Assembly (NCBI GenBank): GCA_022264855.1 | Contig: JABYQU010000001.1 | Location: 2,108,001-2,172,000, forward strand | Direction of reading: 5' to 3' | DNA: 64,000 nucleotides | DNA from: Lenzites betulinus | Taxonomy: Eukaryota > Basidiomycota > Agaricomycetes > Polyporales > Polyporaceae | Shown: one piece after another, positions 24,009 to 33,782 of the stretch | How positions within the stretch are numbered: position 1 is the stretch's first letter | How the letters are laid out: every line of letters starts with the position of its first letter | Program-made: the position numbers and the translations under genes | Notes under the pieces: model-generated | Seen by the model: the letters and a program-made list of their open reading frames with translations, nothing else | What the model was told of the DNA's origin: nothing | The model's database searches: none

Positions 24009-25079
24009 TTGGCCGGTTCGAGCACTACGAGTTGAACTGGGGGATGAGAACGCGGTGAAGAAGGAAGCGTGAGGAAGTCAGAGGCCTTTATGTACTCGTG
24101 GTTGCTCACCGAACTCGGAGCCGCATAGTCACAGCGACTCACACGATGATTGGCAATAGCTCTCGCTGCGCCCGCATTGCGTAGCAGGACGTTACGTAGC
24201 ATGCGGTCTAACGCCACGATGAGACGTGTAATAAGGCCGCATTCTCGAGGCTCATACTACCGAAGACTCAATGCACGTGGCTACGAGACGCTTTCACAAA
24301 CAATGCAACTTGCATGGGATCCAGTGACTACCACATTGCGAGCCTTGAACGTACCCGTGTGAAGGATTGTGAGTTCCTTTCCGCTTCTCGATAGTCTGAG
24401 ACGACATTGAACTGAACGACCGTGGCTCCTTGGCCCGGGGTTACTAGTTAAAATTGAATCTGCAGCAAGAGATCGGCTACAAAATAGGCGCCTACGGACG
24501 TCAAGTAAATGATTGGCACCCGGCACCTTTCCGAGTCCGAGTCGCGATCGTACTCGGAGCTGACACAACTTTTTAACCGATTGAACTCTCATGACATATC
24601 GCTGACTCGCACAGGAATGACCTAAGGCTGTTACGGTATATCTTTTGTTCTCAGCCCCGACGATACAGAATAATCACAGCTGGGCTCACAGCGCGGCGTA
24701 CGTATCTTCCACCAAACATCAGATCCAGACTCCATGTTGAAGTCAGGCGAAGCCGCGAACTCCTGCATGACTTACGTCCTCGCATGAACGCCTATGAACG
24801 CGCGGTCTTCCAAACTGACTCGTCCGATTCGGGATGCCGGCGCCCACGAGCGCGGCGCATGCGCAGTCGTCGTACGCCAGTGCCATCGACACCACAACAT
24901 TTGCGGTCGGCCTCGTGAGCAGTGCGCACAATTGAACGCACTCTTAAATCGAACGCGTAACCAAGTCATGCTAACATTGCCTGTAGCTCAGTCATAACAC
25001 CGTAGCATCGTGGTGCATTCACCACTCGAACACGTAAAGTCCTTCAAGAAACATCGACTCGGAGCCGAGCGTATGCCGC
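24009..25079. other. Intergenic, TAP2 promoter side
   Basis: No supported gene. Holds the TAP-shared upstream element at 24178-24225. Other open frames are short and unremarkable. Confidence 0.55.
24178..24225 (-). promoter_or_regulatory. Upstream element shared by TAP2 and TAP1
   Basis: TGCGTAGCAG (24178-24187), GTAGCATGCGG (24196-24206) and GATGAGAC (24218-24225) lie 170-220 nt upstream of the TAP2 ATG, matching the order at 2196-2238. I did not find the block upstream of TAP3. Confidence 0.4.
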
Positions 25080-25598
25080 TCAGTTGGTGATCGTGAACGT
25101 CGGGGAGATGTTGTTGGAGTCACCGAACACTGCAGGTAATAAAACGGTGCATGAGAGTTTTGTCCCTTTCTGACGAAATAAATGCTGAAAAAGACACTTA
25201 CAGACAACGATGTAGTCGTCGCCGGCAGCGACCGCGGGCACGGTAACGTTCACCGCACCAGAGCGGATCGGGAAGCCGATGGCGAGCGGGCTCACTGTTA
25301 AAACATGCGTCAGTCTTTCCCTACGGAGCATCCATCCGGGGCCGCCTCGCTACTCACCGGTGTCCAGGTCCTCTTGGCCGTCCACGAGGGTCCCGAGCAG
25401 AATCTCGCCGGTCACATCAGTGGGGTCTACGATGTTGCTCGTGTCCCAGGTGATGAGCTGGGTCGATCCGACGGTCCAGACGTCGCCTGCCTTGGGGGAG
25501 GTGATGGGCGGGTCGACGATGTTGGTGGGTGCGGCAGCGACGGACACGGCGGCGGCGACGAGCGCGGTGAAGATGGCAGCGAACTTGTTGGAGAACAT
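25080..25598 (-). CDS. Small secreted Kre9/Knh1-type Ig-like wall protein
   Basis: Secreted protein of about 127 residues with a signal peptide (FAAIFTALVAAAVSVAAA) and an Ig-like fold of the Kre9/Knh1 N-terminal type (ITSPKAGDVWTVGSTQLITW, the hallmark P..G..W..G....I.W pattern). Such proteins are extracellular and linked to beta-1,6-glucan or wall assembly in yeasts. Three exons: the first ends DGQEDLDT, the second covers SPLAIGFPIRSGAVNVTVPA to GDDYIVV, the last gives FGDSNNISPTFTITN and stop at 25080. No Ser/Thr-rich tail or GPI signal is present, so it is shorter than many relatives. ATG at 25598 is the only start before the signal peptide. Confidence 0.8.
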
Positions 25599-26349
25599 GG
25601 CGGAGCGAGAAGAGTGACTGGTGAGTCTGAAGAGTGGTAGTGAGCAGGAAAGAAAGCGAGTTGCACACTGAAGAACATTGGCTGCAGAGCACGTACCTTT
25701 TATATGCCCTCGGCAGCCTGGCATAGGTCATGGGCCGCTGCTCGAGGTCGATCCCTACGCGGGGGGCATGAACGGGCATGGCGTCATGCACGGGCATGCA
25801 CCGGGGTTGCCATATGCTGAACCGAGGATCGGTGTGCCCGTTCAGGGCCAGGGCAAGGTAGTTTACCGCTGAATCACACTGCTATGCTCGACGATTCCTA
25901 CAATGCGCGGACGGAATGAGTGCACCAAAGATACGGTAACAAAGTCTATACGCCTCCCTTCGCTGCGAGACTGAGAATATGTTAACAACTTGTGGGTCTC
26001 GCAGACCTTCAACTGCGCCGTGAGCTAGCATCGGTGTGCTCCTCTGTACTAGCTTGTTACCGACGGATCCTTCTCGACGTCGATGCCGAGGGTCATTAGT
26101 CATCAAATACTCTCCACCCGCGACGGCCCGCGTCAACGCGCGTCGACGCGGCGGGGCTTTCTGCCCTTGGTGTGAATCTGTCTACTTTCGTAGTAGAGAG
26201 AAGTAACAAACCGCACCAGGATATCACTCTGATACAAATAGGACCGCGTTGGTTGTGAAGACAACATTTGTTTATAGGACAAGCGTGTATAACCCCCGAC
26301 CTCTTCGTAGCGAACCGCTGCACACCACCTCATGACCATTGCATGACCA
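25599..26349. other. Intergenic between the wall protein and CE1 genes
   Basis: Contains the TATA element of the wall-protein gene. The 25740-25870 stretch has an imperfect run of ATGCACGGGC/CATGAACGGGC-like words. No gene is supported. Confidence 0.5.
25698..25704 (-). promoter_or_regulatory. TATA box of the Kre9/Knh1-type gene
   Basis: TATAAAA on the minus strand, 100 nt upstream of the ATG at 25598, a usual distance for a highly expressed fungal secreted-protein gene. Confidence 0.5.
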
Positions 26350-27731
26350 TCACGCGATGCCGAGGAACTCCAAGTACTGCTGCTCGAAGAGCGGCACGGT
26401 GTGCCCCACGCCCTGCGCGAGAATGGCCTGGAACTGCGGGCCAAACGTCGCGTTCGAGTATCCCTGGGGGAGGAACGGCTCGCTGACGTTCGACACGGGC
26501 GTGCTGGGCAGGCCAAACACGGTCGTCCACTGCTTGATCTGCTCGAAGAAGTTCTGGGGGAAGACCGTCGTGTCGCTGCACGGCCCGGGAAGAACGGTGA
26601 GCATTACATGCATCCTACTCCGAGCAGCCCGCATGGAGGATACGTACGCAGTGCCGTGCCAGGTCTGGATCTTCGGGCGCGTGCCGGTGAAGCCCGGGAA
26701 CGCGTTGAACACCTTCTGCGCCTGCACAACCACGCATCAGCACCCGCACACGCCTGAGCACGCCCCCGCCCCGCACGCACCCACTGCTGGCCGGTCATGA
26801 TGACGTTCCCCGACGCGCACACCTCGTTGAACGTGTCGAGCGGGCCCGAGGACGCGAAGCAGCCGAACGCGACGCCCGAGTCGACGATGCCCGCCTTGAA
26901 GATGTCCGGGTACGCGCCCGCGAGCACCGCGGTCATCATCGCGCCCGACGACGTGCCCACGGCGAAGACGCGCTCGGGGTCGACGCCCCAGTTCGCGATC
27001 GCGAAGCGCGCGGCGTTCGCGAGGCTGAGCGAGTCGCTCCCGCCGTTGTGCGTGAGTGTCTGGCTCGAGGAGACGTCCCAGCAGAGGTCGGGGTGCGGCT
27101 AGACGGTGCCAGTGCGTGAGTCGTTGTGGTTTCCGAAAGATGGGCAGGTGCGCTGGGACGTACCGATGAAGGGAAGAGGACGAGATAGCCGAACGTCTCG
27201 GCGAGCTGTGCGAACTTCGAGTTGGAGAAGTATATTTGCGCGGTGCCCGTGCAGACTGAACAGCGGACTGAAGTCAACTTCATATTCCAAAGCTTGGTTC
27301 AAGGGACTAACAGTGGCTCGCGATGATGAGCGGTGGCTTCGCCTGGAGCTTCGCGGGCTTGAAGACGAACATCCCCACATTGTTCGGGTTCTCGCCAAAG
27401 TTAGTGATCTGGTGCAGCGTCGACGCGGGGATTGCTGCGAGGTTCGTGGGCGCAGCGCCGCTAGGAGGAGCGGCGACGGTAGAAGAAGGGGGAGCAGCGG
27501 AGCTCGGCAGGCACTGGGAGAAGAAGGCATTCTGCTCGACGCAAGTGGAGCCAGATGCTGATGAACTGCAAGGTCAGTCGCATTGAACGTTGCAGTTTTG
27601 AATGGAGGGGACGTACCGCATGCTGTGGACCCGGTGAACCCTTGACCGCCGCATTGGCCGAACACCGGCGTCTGTGCGAGGGCGAAAGGTAGGAGAGCAC
27701 ACACGCCAAGGAGGGCCTTCATCGAAAACAT
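26350..27731 (-). CDS. Carbohydrate esterase family 1 (acetyl xylan/feruloyl-type) with N-terminal CBM1
   Basis: Secreted plant-cell-wall esterase that deacylates hemicellulose, tethered to cellulose by its binding module. Signal peptide MFSMKALLGVCALLPFALAQ; CBM1 about residues 21-55 (VFGQCGGQGFTGSTAC, then ASGSTCVEQNAFFSQCL after the first intron), with the four cysteines and aromatic positions expected. A Ser/Pro/Ala linker leads to the esterase domain: PPLIIASH, FGYLVLFPSS, DLCWDVSSSQTLTHNGGSDS, nucleophile in GTSSGAMMT, and the His in GVGHTVPLFEQQYLEFLG. Several short introns break the domain. The start is the ATG at 27731; the Met four codons on would also work. CE1 subfamily substrate (acetyl or feruloyl) is not decidable here; the CBM1-CE1 order fits wood-decay acetyl xylan esterases. 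Confidence 0.88.
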
Positions 27732-27798
27732 GCTTGAGGTGAGGATGAGACGTTGAGGAGCACTCGCTGGGCTATGGATAATGGCCAGATGCTAGGAT

Positions 27799-27806
27799 TA
27801 CTTATA
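27799..27806 (-). promoter_or_regulatory. TATA-like element of the CE1 gene
   Basis: TATAAGTA on the minus strand, 68 nt upstream of the ATG. Confidence 0.35.
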
Positions 27807-28509
27807 CGCGGGCAGAGTAAATGAACCGTGGACAGCTGACCGCTTTGTGGCGTATAGGGCTCCCGGTGGCCATATGAACACGCTGGACATGTTCGCCCCT
27901 GTGTGTGTGTCGACCAACAATGACTGGCGCATCTAACTTTGGCCGTGGGCAGCGGGGAGCCTGTGATAGAATATCTTGGCGCCATACTGGTGGCATGACA
28001 AGCACGGCGTATATCAGGTCGAAATCCATTCGAGTGCTGATATCCGTCCATATCTGAGCAAAGAAGCATGATAGCCACTTCGTACGTCGGGAACAGGGAA
28101 ATCTCAGAGGAGAAATTGCGCGTTCGCGTCCTGAAGGTGGCCCCAAGAGGGTGAGAAAAGCGACCTGGGACTGCGAGTCAGATCTGAGCTGCGGGAAGCA
28201 GATTGCCATGTGATGTTGGGATTTCGTACCTACTGCTCCCGGCGCGAGTCTGTGCGTGTAGATTTCACGGATCCCTGTGAAGGAAAGCACACATAGAGAC
28301 CGGCGGCGAAGCTGTGCGAAAGAACTGTCGGAGATGATTCGTTCGACAAAGCTACATTTCCAGTCCACACGAAGGGGAAACCCAAACAAAGATGCGAGGC
28401 GTTCAGTGTCCTCCACAGCGTGGGTGCACTGTTCATCATCGGAGGTCTCGAGGGCACTGTCAGACGGCCGGGGAAAACTACGAGTGAATGCCGAGACCCA
28501 GAACGACAT
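27802..28509 (-). CDS. Unsupported hypothetical open frame, 235 codons
   Basis: An ATG-started frame (MSFWVSAFTRSFPRPSDSAL...) upstream of the CE1 gene on the same strand, overlapping its TATA-like element. No domain, signal peptide or repeat is recognised, and composition is rich in Arg and Ser as in random frames. Listed only because it is the longest open frame in the 27.7-29.3 kb gap; probably not coding. Confidence 0.15.
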   Translation of the reverse strand: MSFWVSAFTRSFPRPSDSALETSDDEQCTHAVEDTERLASLFGFPLRVDWKCSFVERIISDSSFAQLRRRSLCVLSFTGIREIYTHRLAPGAVGTKSQHHMAICFPQLRSDSQSQVAFLTLLGPPSGRERAISPLRFPCSRRTKWLSCFFAQIWTDISTRMDFDLIYAVLVMPPVWRQDILSQAPRCPRPKLDAPVIVGRHTHRGEHVQRVHMATGSPIRHKAVSCPRFIYSARV

Positions 28510-29323
28510 CTACAAAGTGTGGCGATTCAGTAGAAAGACACGTCTTCCTGTCCGCAGGCTGCGAGGAAAGTCAACTACCTGTCTCCCGCCCGGAGGCTTA
28601 AGGCACCTCCCTGGTAGTATGGCAACAGTTGCTCAACGTTGTACACGTCGACCCCCGAGGAGGAGGAGCGTTCTATATATATCCTTCGTCTGGCCGTGTA
28701 ACTCACCTGTCTCTCAGTAGCCGACGACAGTGGATACGCGTACAGCCACCCATCAGCATGTGTATAACCCCGACGAGCTACCACCACCTCCTCATCGAAG
28801 ACCGACACGAGGCAGCGCTCTATGCCTGTCGCAAAGGACATATACAGAACCACGACTTGCGCGTCGCGTAACGCGACGCGCAAGTCGTGGTTCGCGTGCC
28901 AGTACTCACCCACCAGAAGATTTGTGCGTGCACATATGACCCAGTGCTACTGAATTACTTGAAATAGCGCAATATCACAACGACAAATATGTTATAAAGA
29001 CCCACAGGGTAGACAGCGGCTCAACTCATATAAGTTCAGGGTATCATGCGTGTATTATACCCGCGCAGCCGACCGGGGATATCATCGCGCTGTTCACGTC
29101 TTCGACGCACAGATATATGAGTGATTTACAACATTGGTATTGGTATACATGGGTATGTCTGCTGATGGGATGTGGTTAACAATAGCCTGAGCACGCACTC
29201 TTCGTACTTACCTGCTCTACATCGACGGGTGGCACAGGAACAAGACGCCGGGCGTCATCGTAGGCAAACGCTCTAGCTATGATCGCTCTGATTGTGTCAA
29301 GGCCATCATATGAACGTGCGTGT
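28510..29323. other. Intergenic 3' of DAD4, with palindrome
   Basis: No gene supported. Holds the 47-nt palindrome at 28847-28893 and AT-richer DNA toward DAD4. Confidence 0.55.
28847..28893. repeat. Near-perfect 47-nt palindrome (23-bp arms, 1-nt spacer)
   Basis: Arm 1 at 28847-28869 (GAACCACGACTTGCGCGTCG then CGT) is the exact reverse complement of 28871-28893, separated by a single A. It would form a very stable GC-rich cruciform or RNA hairpin. There is no T-run after it and no adjacent supported gene, so a terminator role is unlikely. Confidence 0.95.
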
Positions 29324-29656
29324 TCATGCGTCGGAGTGGCCAGTGGCGGCAGCAGAGCGGGTGGCTTCGAGGTTGTACTGGACGTTCTTGCGGTACTTGG
29401 TGACGAGATCAGCTGCGGTCTTCACGTCTGCATCGGCCTGGATGATCTCCTGCTCGAGGTGTAAGAGCGGGGCGGTCAGGGGACGGCGTGCGGGAAACGT
29501 GCCTCGAGACATCTGTTGAGTTCGAGGATGGCCTCTGTGCATTTGTCCTGGGGAGAATGAGGGCGTGCAGAGCAAGGTCGGGGCGTGAGTACATACGGCG
29601 TTTTTGATGATGCGCTGGAGGAGCACATTCTGGCGTTCTGCGTGAGGGTTTTCCAT
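29324..29656 (-). CDS. DAD4: DASH/Dam1 kinetochore complex subunit Dad4
   Basis: Tiny subunit of the fungal DASH/Dam1 ring that couples kinetochores to spindle microtubules. Three exons: 29656-29597 (MENPHAERQNVLLQRIIKNA), 29547-29503 (DKCTEAILELNRCLE) and 29449-29324 (EIIQADADVKTAADLVTKYR, KNVQYNLEATRSAAATGHSD). The product is about 76 residues. MENPH at the start, RII.N, and V.YNLEAT near the end are the family hallmarks. The first intron is GT-AG (49 nt). The second (29502-29450, 53 nt) has a GC donor (GAG|GCACGT) and is the only way I found to join the conserved parts in frame. Divergent from the acyl-esterase gene, sharing a 500-bp promoter region. Confidence 0.88.
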   Translation of the reverse strand: MENPHAERQNVLLQRIIKNAVCTHAPTLLCTPSFSPGQMHRGHPRTQQMSRGTFPARRPLTAPLLHLEQEIIQADADVKTAADLVTKYRKNVQYNLEATRSAAATGHSDA

Positions 29657-30157
29657 CGTGGCCGACGCGGACGTCGCGGTATGTTGTGGGTGGATCAGAG
29701 GGCGCTTAGTGCCTGGGGTGGTGGGTAGGCGCTGGCAAGGGGTAGCCTGGGCCCGGGCCGGAAAAGATATTGAAGGAAGCGGGGGAGGCTGCGGAAGGAC
29801 GATCGGTTACGCTTCGACTCCACTCATCCATCCGCGCGCAGCATTCTTCGCAGCGTCCTTGTGCGCGAGCATGGGCGGGGTTAGCTCCGGCTATCACATA
29901 GCAGGCTCAGAGGGCGCGTTGCGAGGCTGGAAGGAGGCAGACGCGCGGGTGGAGCTCCCTCAGATCACCCGCGGACGTCAGCGATGCATATTCCGGGAAG
30001 TCGCGCATCGCGGCCGCCCAATGTGCTCGCTTTCTCCTGACCAACCTCCTCGACGCCACCCTCAAAATGCCCGACCCCCTCGATCCCGATCATACTCTCT
30101 CCCTCCTCCCCCCATCTTCCCCGCTGCCCCCCGCCGCCCCTGGTAGCAGAGGCCACC
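29657..30157. promoter_or_regulatory. Bidirectional promoter region, DAD4 / acyl-esterase
   Basis: The 501 bp between two divergent starts; no open frame with support. The acyl-esterase ATG sits in a good fungal context (CCACCATGG), preceded by a long pyrimidine-rich leader. Confidence 0.5.
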
Positions 30158-32117
30158 ATGGCCGGCCTCTTCAAATCCGACTCCATATCCTACAGGCCCT
30201 TGCTCTCTAGTCCTCGCTCTCTACCCGTCAAGATCATCGTCGGCCTCACCGTTTGCTATGCTCTCTATGCCGCCCGCTCCTTCCTACCTTCCTACTCGTC
30301 CCCGCAACTCGCGGTGGGCCACGCATGTTCTCCTCAGGCCTACGCAGCGGGCCAATGGGTCCCCAAGGCACCGCCCACCACCCGCACAAACTTCACGCAG
30401 CCCACAGATGCGTACGAATTCCTCGGCTTCGACGGCTGTGCGAGCAACCGCGAGGTCTTCTGGCATCTCGCCGCGGACAACGAACGGCTATACGACCGCT
30501 TTCCCGGGGTCTCGTCCTGGGCATGGTCGCCACCAGCGGACAGCTGCCAGGTCCGCGAGTTCGACCCCGCCGCTCTCCTCCGCGACCTCGTCCAAGAGGG
30601 CGGTTGGCTTCTCATCGGAGGTAAGCATCACTGTCCTGTGCTCCGTGCGCTCGTTCCCCCCATCCCCGTTTTGTTTCCGCTGTCCATGCACCAAGTCGTG
30701 CCTTCTTCGCACCGCATCTCGGAAGCCGGGTCTTCCCCGGGTTTGCACCAGCCTTGTAGTGCATAATCCTTTTAGGGACATGGTGCAGTGTTTGACCCGA
30801 GAGAGGTCCGGTGGACTATGTGCGGAGGAACAGAGAGTGTCATCCATGCCTTCGTCTCTGCATTCGAGTGAACCTGTGATATGAGCCTGGTCGCACACAT
30901 ATCGCGCCGTCATATGCGCGTTTCGGTCCGGTGGTGACATACACATGTCCGGCCACGCCTACTCAATTCAGAGCTGCGATATTTTGCAGAGCTCAATTTA
31001 TGACAAGGCATGGAGGTATCAAGATGCTCGCGAGAATTCACCAGTGAACGGTGTTGCACTTGGCGCTGCCTACATGCTTTTTAAATTCCCAAGACCCTCT
31101 CCGACATCTTCCACGCGCAAGAGAAGCACGCTGACGCGCCCCCGGCAGATTCCGTGACAGAGAACCACTTCTTTTCGCTTTCGTGCCTGCTCTCCCCGCA
31201 CGTGCTCGCGACGCCCGACTACGTCGCGAACCCGTACTTCGACCGCGGCTGGCCGCAACACCTCTACCTCAACCCCGCCTCGCCGCTTGTCGCAAAGATC
31301 GGGCTTCCGCCAGGGTTCGAGATCGAAACCACGCCGCTCGTGACGTTCCGCCGCATCGACCTGCTGTACGAGCCCGCGGCGCTCGACGCCATCTACAAGG
31401 CGCGGCACCCGGACGCGCCCGTGGCGCGCGAAAACGCGTCGCTGTTCAGCGACGAGGCCACCTGGAACCTCGCGCCCGCGGAGTACGTGAAGCTGTTCAC
31501 GGCGCCGCTGCCGCGCGCGCACTACGCGACGATGGTCGTGAGCACCGGCGGGCACTGGACGACGACGCTCTTCGCGGGCCTGAAGGACGAGAGCAAGTTC
31601 AAGGACGGGATCGAGGACGTGCTCGCGTTCTTTGGCGAGGCGATGGAGGCGTGGGCGGACGAGGTGCAGGCGCTGCTGCGCGCGGCGGAGCAGGAGGAGC
31701 GCGCGCGGACACGGCTCGCGCGGAAGCGCAGTGCGCCGCGGCAGGTCGTCATCCGGGCGTACCTCCCCGGCCACGAAGACTGCCATGACCACCGCGAGCC
31801 GCTGAAGACGCCGAGGCCGGGGCGCTGGGGCTGGTACAACTGGAACCAGATTGGGGACTTCAACCGCAAGTTCGAGGTATGTTTCTCAAATTTGCGTATA
31901 TGGGCAGCGCTGATAAAATGCTCGTGTGCAGACGGTGGTCGGGGACAAGTATCCGAACATCCACTTCCTGCCGATCGACCGCCCTGCGCTGCTGCGTCCC
32001 GATGCGCACACCGCGGGCGACTGCTTGCACATCATGTCCGGCGCGGGCGTCCTCGAGGGCTGGACGCACTACATCTGGCACTACGTCACCGTCGAGCTAC
32101 CCGGGCGGATGCGGTAG
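30158..32117 (+). CDS. PMR5/Cas1-type SGNH (GDSL-like) acyl-esterase, type II membrane protein
   Basis: Golgi or secretory-path enzyme probably moving or removing acetyl groups on polysaccharides, in the GDSL/SGNH-like family that includes plant TBL/PMR5 and the lumenal domain of fungal Cas1. Exons 30158-30620, 31149-31876 and 31932-32117. N-terminal anchor VKIIVGLTVCYALYAA; then lumenal YEFLGFDGCASNREVFWHLA, a TBL-like Cys segment. The GDS block is WLLIGDSVTENHFFSLSCLL, its Asp codon split by intron 1 (G|AT). The C-terminal D..H-type block is DCLHIMSGAGVLEGWTHYIW. Intron 1 is 528 nt, about ten times the local norm; intron 2 is 55 nt. The central domain has strongly GC-biased codons. The polymer acted on is unknown; the nearby Cps1-like synthase makes a surface glycan plausible but unproven. 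Confidence 0.8.
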
Positions 32118-33194
32118 ATGGGCGCAAAACCGGCCACTCACGGTCTGGATTTCCATGGACAGGGCAGGGCGCGCGATATAGCCCTTCTTTACATACGAGC
32201 GGACGGTGCGAGGAGCTGCAGCTGGCACCTAGCCGTGCGGCACGATCTACATCTTGAACGGACATCACGCAAGCCTAATCTACACACACGCGTTCCCCGC
32301 ATACATTGGCATATACGTGAACACGCCGCTGCATTGCCGCGTACGGGCGCTATCATCACTACGTACACCTGCGCATACCTACGCTAATACCTTACGTACG
32401 ATTTCTTCTGAAGTTCAACCACTCACCCATCTACTTCGTAGATCCTCATGGACGGAGTTGCTGCTTGTATACATACTATCAGGGAGGTTGGGGGGATGTT
32501 ACTATCCTGAATGCTGATCGCCTTCAAAATTTAAGAACGCTGTGCCGACGTCCGCCGTCGTTTCCGGTCGAAGGTTCACACCCGTCCACTGAGTCTATAT
32601 GCTGACTCCCAAAACTAAACATCACCAGGCCTAACAGCTCACCGAAACGATTGAACGTTGAACGTTGAACCCGCAGATGTTCAAATGCTCGTATCAGATC
32701 GACAAAACCTCCAGGTACTGTCCTTCCGTCATCAAATGAACGTCGTTCCTCTCACGAACGCTTATTCTAGTTCAGCAGATATGCGTTTATTCGATGACGC
32801 TAGTGCACTTCGCAGGGTATATGCCAGGTATAAACCCCAGGACATTGTCGCGGACCCACCGTACTATGCTTTTGGAGTGGGAGAGACGTAAAGCTGGAGC
32901 TGCCGCTTGGAGAATGTGGTGAGTTCTCCGTTTTCTTCCAAGGCGCTATTCACAGCGTCCATAGTAAGCCTGCTACATGATAAGACGATATTGCACCACC
33001 GTTATCTTGGCTACCGATTGCCGCTGAATATGGCCACTCACAGTCAGGACGAGCACAGTGCCGCCACCACATGGTCCCGGCGACATCCCGTGGATGTACG
33101 AAAAAGTTTGGCATGTATTGTGTGCCGTAAGCTGATACGTCGTTGGATAGATGTGCGCTGTCTTGGAGGTAGAAATCCCGCGGGTGGCTCCTTG

Positions 33195-33325
33195 GGCCGT
33201 GTTACCACCTCAACAGTACCGGCATGGCGTCGGTCTGAAGGCAGCGCCACCGCCGTTAAAGGGGAGGTAGATGAGGGGGAATATTCCCCAGCGGCTGGCC
33301 ACCGCCGACACCCGAGGATCATGCT
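33195..33325 (-). repeat. Diverged sequence shared with 39572-39697
   Basis: GGCCGTGTTACCACCTCAA to CACCCGAGGATCA resembles, with gaps, the block upstream of HET2. On the minus strand both read through as related peptides (ILGCRRWPAAGEYSPSSTS versus ILGCRWCLPGEYPTASTS), so this may be a relic exon or a dispersed repeat. Confidence 0.5.
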
Positions 33326-33360
33326 GCGAAGGATGCTCGCAGAACTCACGGGGCTCGATG

Positions 33361-33377
33361 CCCCCCCCCCCCCCCCC
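33361..33377. repeat. Homopolymer C17
   Basis: Seventeen consecutive C. The length is likely to be variable or assembly-sensitive. Confidence 0.9.
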
Positions 33378-33782
33378 GTATCTCATCGCATCCGTAAGTT
33401 GTGCACCCGTTACCAGACTCTATCTATTTCTGCTTGCCTGCTTTCACACGTCGTACCACACGGACGGCAGATTACCGACCTGTTACATGGCAGGTCCCCA
33501 TGAACCTTCAAGCGGGCACAGTCATAAGTGGCCACAGCGTCGTAGTGCCCCACCCCGAGGCCCCTCTTCACACAGCTCACACAGCTTCTGCCTCATATAT
33601 ATGCTTGTCGCTGCGCCTTTCAAATGCGTCTTGCGCCGCGAATCTAGCATCGCACACCAGTACGTTTTCCCTACTATAATCCCATGTCTTCGTTGTGCGC
33701 TTACTTGTCGGCACTAAGTCTCTCTTTCACGGTTTAACCTGTCGTGCTATCTCACCGTCGCCGGACGTTCCGCTATATCAGT

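Larger units (their letters stand above)
32118..33782. other. Intergenic upstream of HET1
   Basis: No supported gene. Includes three near-tandem TTGAACG words near 32650, a fragment resembling DNA upstream of HET2 (33195-33325) and a C17 run. Confidence 0.5.

Noticed and set aside
28575..28913. Minus-strand open frame starting within the palindrome
   Set aside because: No domain, and the start lies inside the inverted repeat; likely chance.
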